From assembly GCF_029168945.1 (NCBI RefSeq), contig NC_083602.1:79566600-79630599 (forward strand): DNA of 64,000 nucleotides, written 5' to 3'. Origin of the DNA: Cannabis sativa (taxonomy: Eukaryota > Streptophyta > Magnoliopsida > Rosales > Cannabaceae). Positions 34,605 to 47,031 of this stretch are shown piece after piece; within the stretch, counting starts at the first letter, position 1; each line of letters opens with the position of its first letter. The notes beneath the pieces are model-generated. The model was not told the DNA's origin. It worked only from the letters and a program-made list of their open reading frames with translations, and ran no database searches. The translations under genes were made by a program, and so were the position numbers.

Positions 34605-37600
34605 GTTCTTCTCCTGGATTAATCTGATACCTACTCATTACTCCCACTCAACAGCAGGTGTCTGGTCTAAGGCATACAAAAGCATACGTAAGACCTCTCA
34701 CTGTTGATATAAGAAATTCTTTCATGGCTTTATCTTTTCTGGAATAGTTAAGACTTTTCCTTAGATAAATAAAATCTATACCTAAGAAGTTGTGAAGCTT
34801 CTATAGATTGTCATTAGAAAGAAAATGCTTCAGCATCTTACTAAAGTAAGTTGCTTGCATTAGAGTAAGTAATTACCAGGTATACCACAAGCCATAGGTT
34901 TAGATAAACTCAAACCTATAATACTAGGAACAGGAAGTTTGTTAAGTACATAGAATAGACTTATTAACTAAAATTTCCTTTTATGTCCTTGTAATAGAAA
35001 ACTTTAGGTTATTCCATGTGAATGGATTAAACCATAGTTCTATTGGCTTTTCTTCTTAGTTTCTTATCTTGACAATCCATTACTTGTTTAAACTCACAAT
35101 GGATTTTAATCACTAGTGTCTCCCAAGTCATAAGAAGGTGGGTTCCTAGAAACTCTCCCACTACGACGAGGTACTGTGAATTATGTCTAAGAAAACTAAA
35201 TGGTATTGACCTCTTCGGTTGTGACAAGACAACAGAGGCAGTGGGATCATCATATGTTATATAAGATGATAGAACACTTTTGGAATCAAGGAAAATATCT
35301 CCTTTATTTGCTACTTGTTTTCAGACTTAGTCATTATCTTAGAAAAGTAGTATTTGTTTGAACAAATACTTTCTTATCTATTGACAATGGGATGGTCCAC
35401 CCCTAATCACTTAGAATAGCTAACAAACCATGGTTAACGGTTCTAGCTTTTCTTAAGATTTTGATTAGGTCATCCATGAATCTAGTAATGATTTACATTA
35501 AGTATACAACCATTACCTCATTCTGAAACTGTATTACCATAGAAGGAATTAGGCAACGACTAGTAACTAATCGTCAAAATGCAACTAGAAATTTCTGGGG
35601 AGGTAAGTTTGGATATAATTCAAAAATCAATTTAATGATCTTTGAACTGCATATCTACTAACTATTTCTCCACCCCTATCAGTTCGCAAGATCTTTAACC
35701 ACTTACTTTAATGGTTTTAACCATTGCTAGAAATTAATGAAACTTTTCAAACATTTCAAATTTCTTTGCATAAGGTATAATCTAGAGTGATCGTTTTAAG
35801 AATACAACGAAAAACTCATATCAACCCCTTAATGTACATTCATCTGCGAATGAGATGAACTACTTTCAGTGGATATAGGAATATTAACTCTTTGTAGAGA
35901 TTGATCTTGTCAAATCCACTATGAACAAGATACAAATGCCATAGATTAAAAAAAATGTGGTAGTGTCTTTTGATGACTTAGGTTTATAAAAAAATTCTTA
36001 GAATAGTGCAAGTGGATCCTGGTCACAGAATACCTAACTCATATTCCATACAGTTTGAATCCATTAATAAAAGACGGATATTAAACACTTGAGAAAGAGT
36101 AACTGTATTGTATCTGGAATTAGAAATATAAGAAAATTTCTATTTGGAATATAAAATTAAAGTCAAAGACTTAAAATTTATACCAAATATAATGAGTAAT
36201 TCTATCTTGGACCACCACTACTACTATTTAATTCTAAGTCTGATTTGCCCATACAAGTAGGAGATTTCTAAGATTGAGGATTTATATCAATTGGGAATAG
36301 AATTTCGGGATTATAATCATATGCGTCATTTAATTTCTTAAGAGAAAATATAGAATGACATGAAATGATTTATAGACCATTCATCCAATGATATGTTTTG
36401 AAGCTAATTCAAAATGAATAAGCTAAGAGGAATTAGGATAATTTCATTTATAAATAAGAATCCAACGATGCTTCGATTAGCGAATATCAAAGTAATCTTA
36501 TTTATACAATCTTCTTGTTTGATATCGTAAAACTACTAGTCTAAGGTGTCATCAATTGATGAACAGCTAGATGTCGCATATAAAATATTTATCTTTCGAG
36601 ATCTAACACTATTATGTATGTCTAATGGTGAAAATCCACTAGGGATTTATCTCATTAGATAAACAAGCCAAGTTAGACCAACAATGAAGATTCGAAATTA
36701 AACTACAACTTAATAACATAAAATAACATGGTTCAATATAAATTCATACACAATTCAGAAATTATAAACATATAGCAAGTAGGAATGACAAGTGAAAACA
36801 CTAAAACATACAATCCTAAATAATTTCCAAGGTTTTCAACAAACTGATATCAGTGTCCTGTTTAGGCGAGAGTCAAAGCTACCATCCATTGAATAGAGTT
36901 GTCAGCTCATCTAAAATGATAACCATTCTAGCAACCTTTTATTCGATCAAGATTGGAATTCAGCGTTGTCCCGTTTAGGCGAGAGTCGAGGCAATTCTAT
37001 CTTATGAGCTTCCACCATTGTTTCATAATTTACAAGTCAAGTATGGTCGCCACCATTAAGGTGATCCATACCATACAAAACACTTACAAACTACTTATCA
37101 TTCGAGATTAAACGGTGTGAAATTTCTAATGAATGTTCCTCCATTAGGGAGGATTACTCACTAAAACAAACGCGGTGTAAAACCCACAATGGAGATCGAA
37201 TATCTTAATAATAAAGCTCATTATTTAAAGAGAGTTGTATTTTCTTTGATTCTCTTTATTTAATCTATTTATTTTAAATATATATATTTATTAATTAAAA
37301 TTTCTAATTTAGTATGAAAAATTCTAAATATAAATTTAATTTAATATTTATAAATTTTATTTAGATGGATATGAAAATAACATGAATTATTTCCATCTTA
37401 GTAATAATTTCTAATAAATATTTAGAAAAATATTCAATTTAAGTTGTTACAAAATTAATTTAAATTAATTTACAACTCAAATTTAATTTTCTATAAATAT
37501 ATATTGCATTTCGAAAAATTAAATTATTCTAGGACACAATTTTCGAAAATGCATGTTAAAATAAAAAATTAATCCTGGAAAAATTATTCTAATTTAATGT

Positions 37601-39964
37601 TGGCCCAAAATTAATAAATAAAATTAATTTACAACAAAAAAATATAATTTTCCTATTTAATTAAATATATAAGAAAATTTTTAAATATTTAAGTATGATG
37701 ATGAAAATCAACTTAAATATTAATTTTCTATTTAATTAAATACACTAGAAAAATACTTTAAGCAAAAATATCATCTATCTAGATTTTCCTTTGACTAATT
37801 AATTCAATTTCGAATAATACACTTTAGTTCAATTTATTTTAAATTAATCAATAAATGAAAAAATCATTGATTTAAGTTGATCCAAGAATTAATTAAAATA
37901 AATAATTAATTTACAACTTAATCTATTTTTTAAGATAAATTCAAAATCATCTTGCATTATGAAATGCAATTTCAAAAATTGATTAATAAAATAAAGAAAA
38001 ATATATTTTACTTCATTTATTTTAATTAATCATTAAATGAAAAATCATTGATTTAAGTTGGTCCAAAATTAAAATAAATAATTTACAACTTTAATCTATT
38101 TTTCAAATAAAATTCGAAATTCCAGCATTTAAGAAATGCAATTTCAAAATTTGATTAATAAAATAAAGAAAAAATATATTTTGAAAATTATTTAAATTTA
38201 GTTGAAAAAATAAATTTCAACTAAAAATAATTTTCTATTTAATTAAGTGTCATGAAAAAAAAAATATTTAAGTATCATGATGAAAATCAACTTAGATATT
38301 TAATTTTCAAATTAATTAAATGTATTAAATTCAAGAAATAAATAATTAAGTGTAGAGAAGGTTTAATTATTAATCTCTAGTTTAATACTAGGAAAAAATA
38401 TACTTAAAATAAATTGTACCAAAATTAATTATTTAAATAATTAATTTCACAATGTATAATATTTTCCTATTTAATATTAAAAATAATAAGTAGTCTAGAA
38501 ATAACTATCTAGAAAATATCTTGTTTGACTAAGTATCTTTTCTACAAAATTTGAAAAACTATCTAATTTAAGTTGTATTAGAAAAAATCTAGAACTTAAA
38601 TATTTTCAAATTTAAATTTAATTAAATATCAAAAATTTAGTTGTAACCACTTAATTTAAAAATATTCCATTTTAACTTAATATTCGAAAAGATATTAACT
38701 TAAAAAATATCTAAAGAATCTTAATAACCAATGCCTAAAATTCCTCAACTTAATTTTAAAATTTTAAATCCAAAAGATATTCAGATTTAAGTTGGTTAAT
38801 TGTAGATAACTAAATATCAACTTAAATAGGAATATTTAATGAAAATTTTAAATTAAGCTTTAGAAAGAATCTAGATGGTTATAATTCCATATTTAATTAA
38901 ATACAAGAAAATACATATAGTTTAGCTTAGAATAAAAAATTCTTTAAACTATAATTTTCTTAAATTAATTTCAAAATAATGAAATTAATTATGTTGCTAA
39001 TCAATTTTATTAGGTTAAACTAGTTTAATTAACCTAGTACAGTTATTCAAATCAGGCAAATGGGCCTTCACAATTGGGGTGGTTCACGTGAGGGGTTGTT
39101 GGGTTCAGTATGTCGTACCAACTACTATGGCTCCCAACTCTCACACAAGGCCCAAAAGAGAGGAATTTAACCTTAAAATGAACAACTGTTATTAATTGAA
39201 TAAGCCCAAAACTAAATGGGCCTAAATAAAATCTATCAAGAACTATGATATTTTATTTAGCAACATTAACCTATATGCATCTATAATTAAATTAAACACA
39301 TAGGCTCACACAGGCACACTTTGGATGGGTCCTATCATGTTTCAAATTAAAAAAAAAAAAATTGAAAAAATTTGAAATTAAATTAAAAAAATTAAATTTA
39401 AAATTAAACCTACAATTTTGAAAAATTAGGTTTCAACCAACCTAAATATCATTTCAAAATTTGCTAACTACTTTTAAAAATTAAATGTTATTTTATAAAT
39501 AAAAATTAAAAAGATAAATGAATATCTTTTTTAGATTTTAAATGTAATTTAAATAAATAAAATAACAAAATTTAAAAGTTAGCAAAATATCTTACATCAT
39601 TATCTTATTTTAAATTTAAATAAAGTCAAATTATTTTAAAAAAAGATTTAATTTAAAATATTTAAAATCTGACCTTAAATTTAAAAATAAGATCAGATAT
39701 AATCAAATTTAAAAATAAGATAAGATATAATCAAATTTAAAAATAAGATAGATTATTAAGCAAAAAAGATAGATACTAACTATTTTTAAATTCAAATTAC
39801 ACTAATATCATGAATTAAATTTAAAAAATATTAAATTAATTCATTATGATAATTAGAGTTGAATTAGGAATAGAAATAGTATAAATACAGAACTACACAA
39901 AAATCAGAAGTTAATTCCATGAAAAAGCATGAAAAAACGAAGAAAAACGAAAAAATTGTGAGTT

Positions 39965-40090
39965 GTACGGACAGTATGCCAAGCATACTATCCATGGGCG
40001 CACTTGGGGCTGCGTGGGCGTGGTTTCTCAGCGCAGGGGGCTGCTAGCAGCCTCTTCGCGCGTGCACGTGGTGCAGCAACACAACCCGAT
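39965..40090 (-). other. GC-rich palindromic leader block, second copia unit
   Basis: GC-rich island about 200 bp inside the primer site, with AGTATGC-CAA-GCATACT and CTGCTAGCAG palindromes. The matching place in the first unit (22,433-22,480) has only a short, different sequence. Confidence 0.6.
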
Positions 40091-40270
40091 TTTTTTGAAA
40101 CTTCAAAAAATCATAACTATTTCAAATTCCAGAAACAGATATTCAATTATTTTTCACGAAAATTCACAAACATCAATCAATCATCAAATAACACTCAATA
40201 CAACATGATACCATCCAAAAACATCAAACAATCGTTTTAAAGTCCAAATTTCTTGCAAGTAAATCAATTA

Positions 40271-40289
40271 CCATGGCTCTGAGGCCAGT
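40271..40289 (-). other. Primer-binding site, second copia unit
   Basis: Minus strand TGGCCTCAGAGCCATGG two bases after the LTR, the same tRNA-iMet site variant as at 6374, 22728 and 44746. Confidence 0.65.
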
Positions 40290-42146
40290 TGTTGGAAATT
40301 ATTTTACCAGGATCTTAGATCTACTCACAAGTATGTTGATTAACACCCTAAATAGGAACTTTCTAAAACGATAAAATAAACACATATAAAGTTTAGGAAA
40401 CCTTACATTGGGTGCAGCGGAATTAAATGACTCCTTCCGTTCAGATATCTAGCCCTTGATTCCTTTCTGTAGCAGAGCATTATCAATATCTGAACCTGGA
40501 TCTCTTTCTCTGAATCTTTGATGCTGAAACTCCTTTGCTGATGATCTTTCTTCACGATCTTCCTCACTATGATTGAGGTATTGCTTGCTGTGTGTGGGCA
40601 CTACTTTAATCACTAAGATTTCGACATTCAAGAGGGAGTGGTCGGCCAGATAGGGAGAGAGAAGGCTCAGCTTTTTCTGAGTCAGAAGTGTAATTTTCCT
40701 GAAGCCTTCACTATCTATTTATAACATTCCACTAGGGTTAGGTTTGAATTATTTGGCATTAAAATAATGAAAATATCAGTTTAAAAATTCAAACCAAGTG
40801 GCCGGCCATGTAGAGTAATGGGCCTTACTTGGATTTTGCAGTTTTCTCAATTCTGCATCTGATTTTCTCAAAAACGTCAATTTTCAAATTCAACCATTTA
40901 AATGCCAATTCTAACTATTTAATAACTATAAATAATTATTAAATAATATTTTTATTTATCATATTTATTAATTGAACCATAGAAAGTATCATAATTAACA
41001 AATATGTCCCTAAAACTCTTTCTTTACAATTTCGCCCTTACTTAGTGAAAAAAATCACAAATAGACATAGTCTAATTTGAGAATTATAATTGATTAATCA
41101 AAACCAATTATATGAGTCTTACAAGCAATATTATCTCAACTAGTGCGGGGTCCATGAGTCTATATAACTGAGCTTCTAATAAGTAGATCCAGAATTTAGC
41201 ACTAAAATTTACTAACTTATTAATTCTTCGTTGAATCCACGCATAGAACTTAGAATTGCACTCTGAGTTATATAGAATGCTCTATATGTTCCACCATATA
41301 GACACATCATTAGTTATCCATTGTTATAATCCTAATTTGATAAATGATCCTCTATATGAATGATCTACACTGTAATGGGATTAGATTACCGTTACACCCT
41401 ACAATGTATTTTATCCTTAAAACACTTGACCCCGTATAAATGATATTTCAGCTTATGTGAAATGAGTACTCCACCATTTATGTTCGTTTGGTCAAGCTCG
41501 AAGGAGATCATCCTTTGCTTACTATTCGCCAGATAGAAGCTATAGATTCCATGTTTATGCTAGCGCTCCCACTCAATTGCACTACCGTGTTCTCAAAATG
41601 TACGTATCACCCTGACCTAAAAGTAGGCTTAACTAACAAATCAAAGAGCACGAATAGCCTTTCAAGATTGAGCCTAATCATAACAGGATTAAGAACATTT
41701 GATCTAGAATCAACTAGGCGATATTGACTTGAATATATATTACGATAAGTTTAATAAATCTAAGTCAAAGTTCAATATCGGTCCCTTCCGATGCATACTC
41801 CATGCATCCAACCTGAGCTTTACTTTAACCAATATTCTGGAAAGAACATAGCACTTCTCCAAATGCAAGTAAACTCTGTTGTAGATTATCATATCAGTAA
41901 AACCCTGTGTCTGATAAATCTAGGAAACTTTATTCACATAGTCATGTTTACTTTCCAATGTGTTGACAGCACAATAAACAGGATCAAGTATGTGAAAAGG
42001 GTTTCAGATGAATTTATACATTATGTACACATAATCATGAAATAAATCATGTGAACCATGCAACATTAAATGTTATTTCTGATCTATATTAATAAGTAAA
42101 TCTGATTATATTGAAATGAGTTTTATTTAGGGCATAAAATCCAACA
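40290..42146 (-). mobile_element. Right (5') LTR of tandem copia array
   Basis: 1857 bp, TGTTGGAAAT...ATCCAACA, flanked on the right by the target copy GTACT (42147-42151). Shorter by small deletions in its left third than the other two LTRs of the array. Confidence 0.85.
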
Positions 42147-42151
42147 GTACT

Positions 42152-42919
42152 CATGGACATTATCGGGCCAACACGGTAGTGCGTCGAAGAATGCCGCCAG
42201 AGGTTCACTGGTACGTTTCCCTTGGCTTGCCGGTATGCTGCTTGCTCGAGACGTGGCCAAGATCCTTCAAGAGACGTTGTGGTGCGCCTAGGCCACGAGT
42301 GTCAACACGAGATGACACGGGTAGTCGTTCGTGGGCTAGCTTGCATGCACGCATGGGACGGATGCACCATGTTGGAAAGGGACAGAGGTTTAATGTATGC
42401 AACTAGTTTGGTGGCTTGTCTTGAGGGCCTGCCAACATGCGTGGAGGCATGGCGCCTTGAGGATTGGTCCATGGACGTATGGGAGTCCTTGGGCGACGAG
42501 GGAGACTGTTCGGACAGTATCGAATGGGGCATGATAGAAGCGTTGGCACGTTGACTTGGTGTTGGCATCTTGCCACACATGCTACCTTGGTCACGAGTGA
42601 CAAGGTGGGAGTCGGTGTTGGGACTTGCCTTATCATAGTGAGAACCTATGGACAGAGCGAGTATCTTGGCTAGAGAGCCTCGATGCATGGATGCACTCAT
42701 GGATGCTTGCGAGCATGACTCAGCCGGAGTTGTTCGAGAGACGGAAGTGTGCACGAGGCACACGGTCGCACGAAAAAAAATGAGCCCATTGTTACTCGGA
42801 TGGTTGGAAGCCTGACCTTGGTTTAGAGAAGTCAAGGTGTCGCACGGGTGTTCCGCTGCCTGAAAAGGTGAGCCCGTGACACCGGCCAAGGGTGGCCACC
42901 ATGGGGTCTGGCCGGCCAA
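42152..42919 (+). other. Piece of an older host LTR or retroelement
   Basis: GC-richer than its surroundings and flanked on both sides by copia insertions. Several open frames exist on both strands, but they overlap and match no family. With 14,303-14,427 and 46,621-47,031 it probably formed one plus-strand gypsy-type LTR of about 1.3 kb (TATA box at 46671, end near GGTAAACA at 47031). This is an inference from the insertion boundaries. Confidence 0.4.
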
Positions 42920-42924
42920 GGGGG

Positions 42925-44745
42925 TATCCCAATACTAATTGGGCCTAAATAAAATTATCTTATGTGATATTTTATTTTAGCAACCTAGTTCATTTAATTT
43001 ATTTAAACTTAAATGGGCTTCCTTTATGCATCTAAGCCTAAAAGCAAACATATAGGCTCACACATGTCAAATGATTTGGACGGATCCTATCATAAATTTA
43101 GGTTTACAAAGATGAAAGAAATTACCAAATTTACCTGTTACAAATTATTTATAAGATCGATTGAGATTAAAATCAGATCATTAGATCTATCAACAAGTTA
43201 ATCATAGCAATTTAGATCAAATAAATAATAAGTTTGTAAAAAAAATTGAATAAATAAATAAAATAATAAACAAACATAATAAACATGTAACAGATATCTG
43301 GAAGTAGGTTAAGATATTTCTATTTTAAAATAAAATATTAAAATATATCTTAATAGAATTTAAAATTTAGATTGTTCGAGAATATTTAAAAAATATATTT
43401 AAAATCTAACAAATATCCTAAATATCTAAAATTCTAACTGAAATTCAAATATCTAACTAATTTTTAAATTTTCAATTTATTTAAATAATTTAAATTAATT
43501 AAATATCTTATAAGATAATATAATATAATATCTTAATTCAAAATTTAGATATTTCTAATATTATATTTCTAATCTTATAATTCAATAAATCAAATATAAT
43601 AAAAAATAAACAAAATTGAAAATAAGATAGTTGAAGGTTAGGATATTATCAATTTTATCTATTAATTAAATAAAACAAAATATTCTAAATTTGAAAATTT
43701 TATGGTTACCATACCTAAAATTTCCATTCAAATTAAAAATTAACAAACTTTTCAAAATTTCATGTTATTTGACAAAAATAAAATTTTAATTAAAATAAAT
43801 ATTTAATAAGATAAAATGTTGAAACTAACATTTTTCTAATTTTATAATTTAATTTAATAAAATATATTTCAAAAATAACAAATTTTAAAAATCTAATATG
43901 GTTAGTAAATTTGAAACTTTAACTAGATTATGTCTAAATTTTATTAATATTTTAATATCAAAATAAGATCATTTAAAATTTAACAATAAAATAAATAATA
44001 TTTGATCTTATAATTAAAATAAAAAAATTAAAAAAAATTAAAAAATTAACTATAAGGCTAGTTTGTGGAAATAATTAAATTTTTAATTCAAATGCTACTA
44101 ATATCTAAAACTAATTTTAATTAATTAAAGAAAATAAATAAAAATTTGTTTTATTCTGATAATTAAATTTTTATTTGAAAATTTAGATTCTACACAAAAT
44201 TTTACCAAAATTTCAATTTTGTTCTAATGAAAAATGATTTTTGAATCAAAACTTATCACAAAAATAAAATTGGGCACATGGGTATGCAATGCATACCCCT
44301 ACGCTCGCGCACGAGGGGGAGGTGTGCGAGGGAGAGGCTGCAATGCAGCCCTGTTGGTCGAGGTAGCTCGGCATGAGCAAGCCTTCAGACAAGGCCATGT
44401 CCAAGTAACCTTGGTCAGGCATTTGTCTGAAGACGCTTGCTGGTCGAGTGTTGCCTGCATCCGCGCGCGCACACGTGTGCACCAAAACCAGATATTTAAA
44501 TCCAACTTTAAAAAATCATAACTAATTCATAAAAAATCCAAATTGAGTTCTGTAAAAGCTTAAATTTAATAATTTGTCATCTACATTCCACTAAAAATAA
44601 TTTCAGAATGAAACTAAAATTATTTGTCATTGTAAAATTGCGATTTCTATACAATCATCAAATATGCACATAAACCAACATGAACACATCCAATTCAACA
44701 CAAACATTATTTTAAATCTATATATTTCATGAAAGTAAATCATTA
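42925..44745 (-). mobile_element. Truncated internal region of copia element C
   Basis: From a GGGCCTAAATAAAAT segment shared with 21,410 and 39,220 up to the primer site at 44,746-44,764. All of pol and the left LTR are missing. AT-rich, with a GC-rich palindromic block at 44275-44485. No coding sequence. Confidence 0.65.
44275..44485 (-). other. GC-rich palindromic leader block, element C
   Basis: Contains GGGTATGCA-A-TGCATACCC and GGCTGCA-A-TGCAGCC hairpins and a longer-range inverted repeat CTTCAGACAA...TTGTCTGAAG (about 44382-44431), in otherwise AT-rich DNA. Confidence 0.65.
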
Positions 44746-44764
44746 CCATGGCTCTGAGGCCAGT

Positions 44765-46615
44765 TGATGGGGATTATTTTACCAGGATCTAGATTTACTA
44801 CCATGTACGTTGTTTAACATCCTAAACATGAATTTCTAAAACAATAGAATTTAAACACATATAAAGTTCAAGAAACCTTACATTGGTTGCAGCAAAATTA
44901 AATGACTCCTTCTACTCAGATCTCTAACCCTTGTTCCTTTCTGTCGCAGAGTATTATCAAGATTTGAGCCCGACACTCCTTCAGTTGATTGTATTCTTCA
45001 CACTCTTACACACTATGATTAAGTACCAACTTGTTATGTGTGGGCATGTACTGTATCACTATAAGGGAAAAACATATTGAAGAGAAAGAGAGAGAGAATG
45101 ATTCGAAATAGAGAGAAGAAGAGAAGGCTCAAATTTTACTGAAAGGCTTAAGTGCATCAACTGTCTATCATCAGTCAATTTGAGTCTATCTATTTATAGG
45201 AATCCTTCTAGGTTTAGGTTTCAATTATTTGGAATTAAAAAATTGATAAATAAATGGTAAAAATGAGCATTAGTGGCCAGCCATAGGATGTGGGCCCACC
45301 ACTTGTAATTTTGCAATTTTTTTAACTATTATCCTATTCTTTAACAAATGCCATATTTTCCAAATTCAACTACTTAAATGCCAAAATTATTTATTTAATA
45401 ATTAAAATAATTATCAAATAAAATTGTCAATCTTTATATTTATTAATCAGACTTAATAAATTCTCTTAATTAACAAATAAATCCTAGAATCTCTTTTCTT
45501 CACAATTAAACCCTAACTTAGTGAAAATTCATAAATAAGACATAGTCTAATTTTAGAATTATAATTGATTACTTAAAATCAATTAACTGAGTCTTACAAC
45601 CAGTATTGTCTCAACTAGTATGGGGACCATGGGCCTATATAACCGAGCTTCCAATAAGCAGATTTAGAATTTACCAAGTAAATTCCCTAACTTCTCCTTG
45701 CACTACTATAGATTTGGAATTGCACTCTCAATTATATAGAACGCTTCATATGTTCCACGATATAGATACGCTATGAAAATTTAACCATCGTTCTAATCCC
45801 AATAATTAAAGATCCTCTATAGATGATTTACACCGAGTAGGGACAAATTTACCGTTTCACCCCTCAATGTATTTTATCCTGAAAACACTTAGCTTCCTAT
45901 AAATGATATTTCAATAAACTAATATAATTAATGAAATAAGAGCTCTTACATTTAACTCTATTAAGCCAAGCTCGAAGGAAATTATCATTTCACTTCTACG
46001 CCCAAATAGAAGCTATAAATTCTATATCTATGATTAGCGCTCCCACTCAATTGTACTATCATGCTCCCAAGCTGTACGTGTGACCCGAACTAAATGGTAG
46101 GCTTTAACTAACAACTTTAAGAACACAAATAACACTCTTGAGATCAAACTTAACCATGTCAAGATTAAGATCATTTGATTAAAGATCAACCAGTGATATT
46201 GACTTAGAAAGATACAACGGTAAGATTATAATATCTTTACCAAGATCAATATCGGTCCCAGTCCAATGTATACTCCATACATCTGATATTAGCATACTTT
46301 GCCAATATTCTGAAAAGAACATAACACTTATCCAAGGTGTAAGTATGTTTTATCGGTGACTATCACATCAGTGAAAATCCAGTACACTGATGAATCATGG
46401 GACATTATCTTTTGAAGCATATAATCACAATTACCTTCCAGTGTGTTGACCTCACTGTAATTGTGAATAACTATATGTTCTGGATTTAACAGAAATTATA
46501 TACATTAAACCATAAACATGAAACTACATGTAAACATAAATGACTTCTAATCTTCTATTGATAACAAATCAGATTATATTGATATGGGTTTTATTTAGGG
46601 CATAAAATCCCAACA
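44765..46615 (-). mobile_element. 5' LTR of copia element C
   Basis: TGATGGGGATT...ATCCCAACA, 1851 bp, with the primer site on its left (44,746-44,764). GGGGG follows at 46616-46620 and also precedes the truncated internal region at 42920-42924; this may be the target duplication of the whole element but is low-complexity. Closest in sequence to the LTR at 6393-8263. Confidence 0.8.
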
Positions 46616-46620
46616 GGGGG

Positions 46621-47031
46621 TTCATCCCCATGAAGATCCATCCAAGGTGGCCCATGTGATGGAGTCGGCCTATAAATACCCCAAAAGAAGCACAATGGGG
46701 GAATGCTTTTTTTCTTTTTCCCTTCTTTGGCCCTTCACCTTGAAGCCGAAGACTGACTCCTTAGAAAATACATTCTTGTAACCCAATTACCAACTCCAGA
46801 ATATTCCTACTAAGTATTCTTTTCTTCAAGAGGAGCTTGAAAAATAGGAGAAAAGGTCCATCTTTTTATATTTGTATAAACAATCATCGGCCATAGAGCC
46901 TAATGGATTCATGGACTAAGGATATTTAACGCCTGAACCACGTAAAAATCTCTCGTTAGTTATTACGTTATTTATACCTTCATGACTTTCTTAAGCTGTA
47001 AAATTATTCGGTTGCCGAAAAATTCGGTAAA
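46621..47031 (+). mobile_element. 3' part of an old gypsy-type LTR
   Basis: TATAAATA at 46671-46678, a pyrimidine-rich stretch after it, and the CTAAGGA..CCTGAACC pattern near the end common to plant gypsy U5 regions, ending near GGTAAACA. Its upstream part is displaced to 42152-42919 by copia element C. Confidence 0.45.
46671..46678 (+). promoter_or_regulatory. TATA box of old gypsy-type LTR
   Basis: TATAAATA followed by CCCC, 50 bp after the copia C insertion point. Confidence 0.5.

Larger units (their letters stand above)
24646..40289 (-). pseudogene. Second copia internal region, split by gypsy element
   Basis: Covers 24646-25174 and 34605-40289, about 6.2 kb once the gypsy insertion and one target copy are removed. 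It matches the first internal region, with indels: it lacks about 60 bp present at 16,735-16,790 and about 250 bp present near 21,520-21,770. It carries a GC-rich palindromic block (39965-40090) that is reduced in the first copy. The same decayed RNase H/RT traces occur on the minus strand either side of the gypsy insertion. Primer site at 40,271-40,289. No intact frame. Confidence 0.7.
14433..42146 (-). mobile_element. Tandem copia array LTR-int-LTR-int-LTR
   Basis: Three related LTRs (14433-16358, 22748-24645, 40290-42146) in one orientation alternate with two related internal regions (16359-22747 and 24646-40289). The whole unit is bounded by one 5-bp duplication, GTACT (14428-14432 and 42147-42151). 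So it was a single insertion site, and the third LTR arose by unequal recombination or by insertion of an already tandem copy. On the minus strand the polypurine tract (CAAGTGGGAGTT) precedes LTRs at 16359 and 24646, and primer sites follow LTRs at 22728-22747 and 40271-40289. The second internal region holds a full gypsy element (25175-34604). Confidence 0.85.

Noticed and set aside
42179..42919. Several overlapping open frames of 62-205 codons on both strands
   Set aside because: They come from a GC-rich host-LTR piece with few stop codons; all frames are equally open and none resembles a known protein.
42920..46620. GGGGG on both sides of copia element C as a target-site duplication
   Set aside because: Kept only as a possibility: the motif is low-complexity and the left LTR is missing, so the match could be chance.
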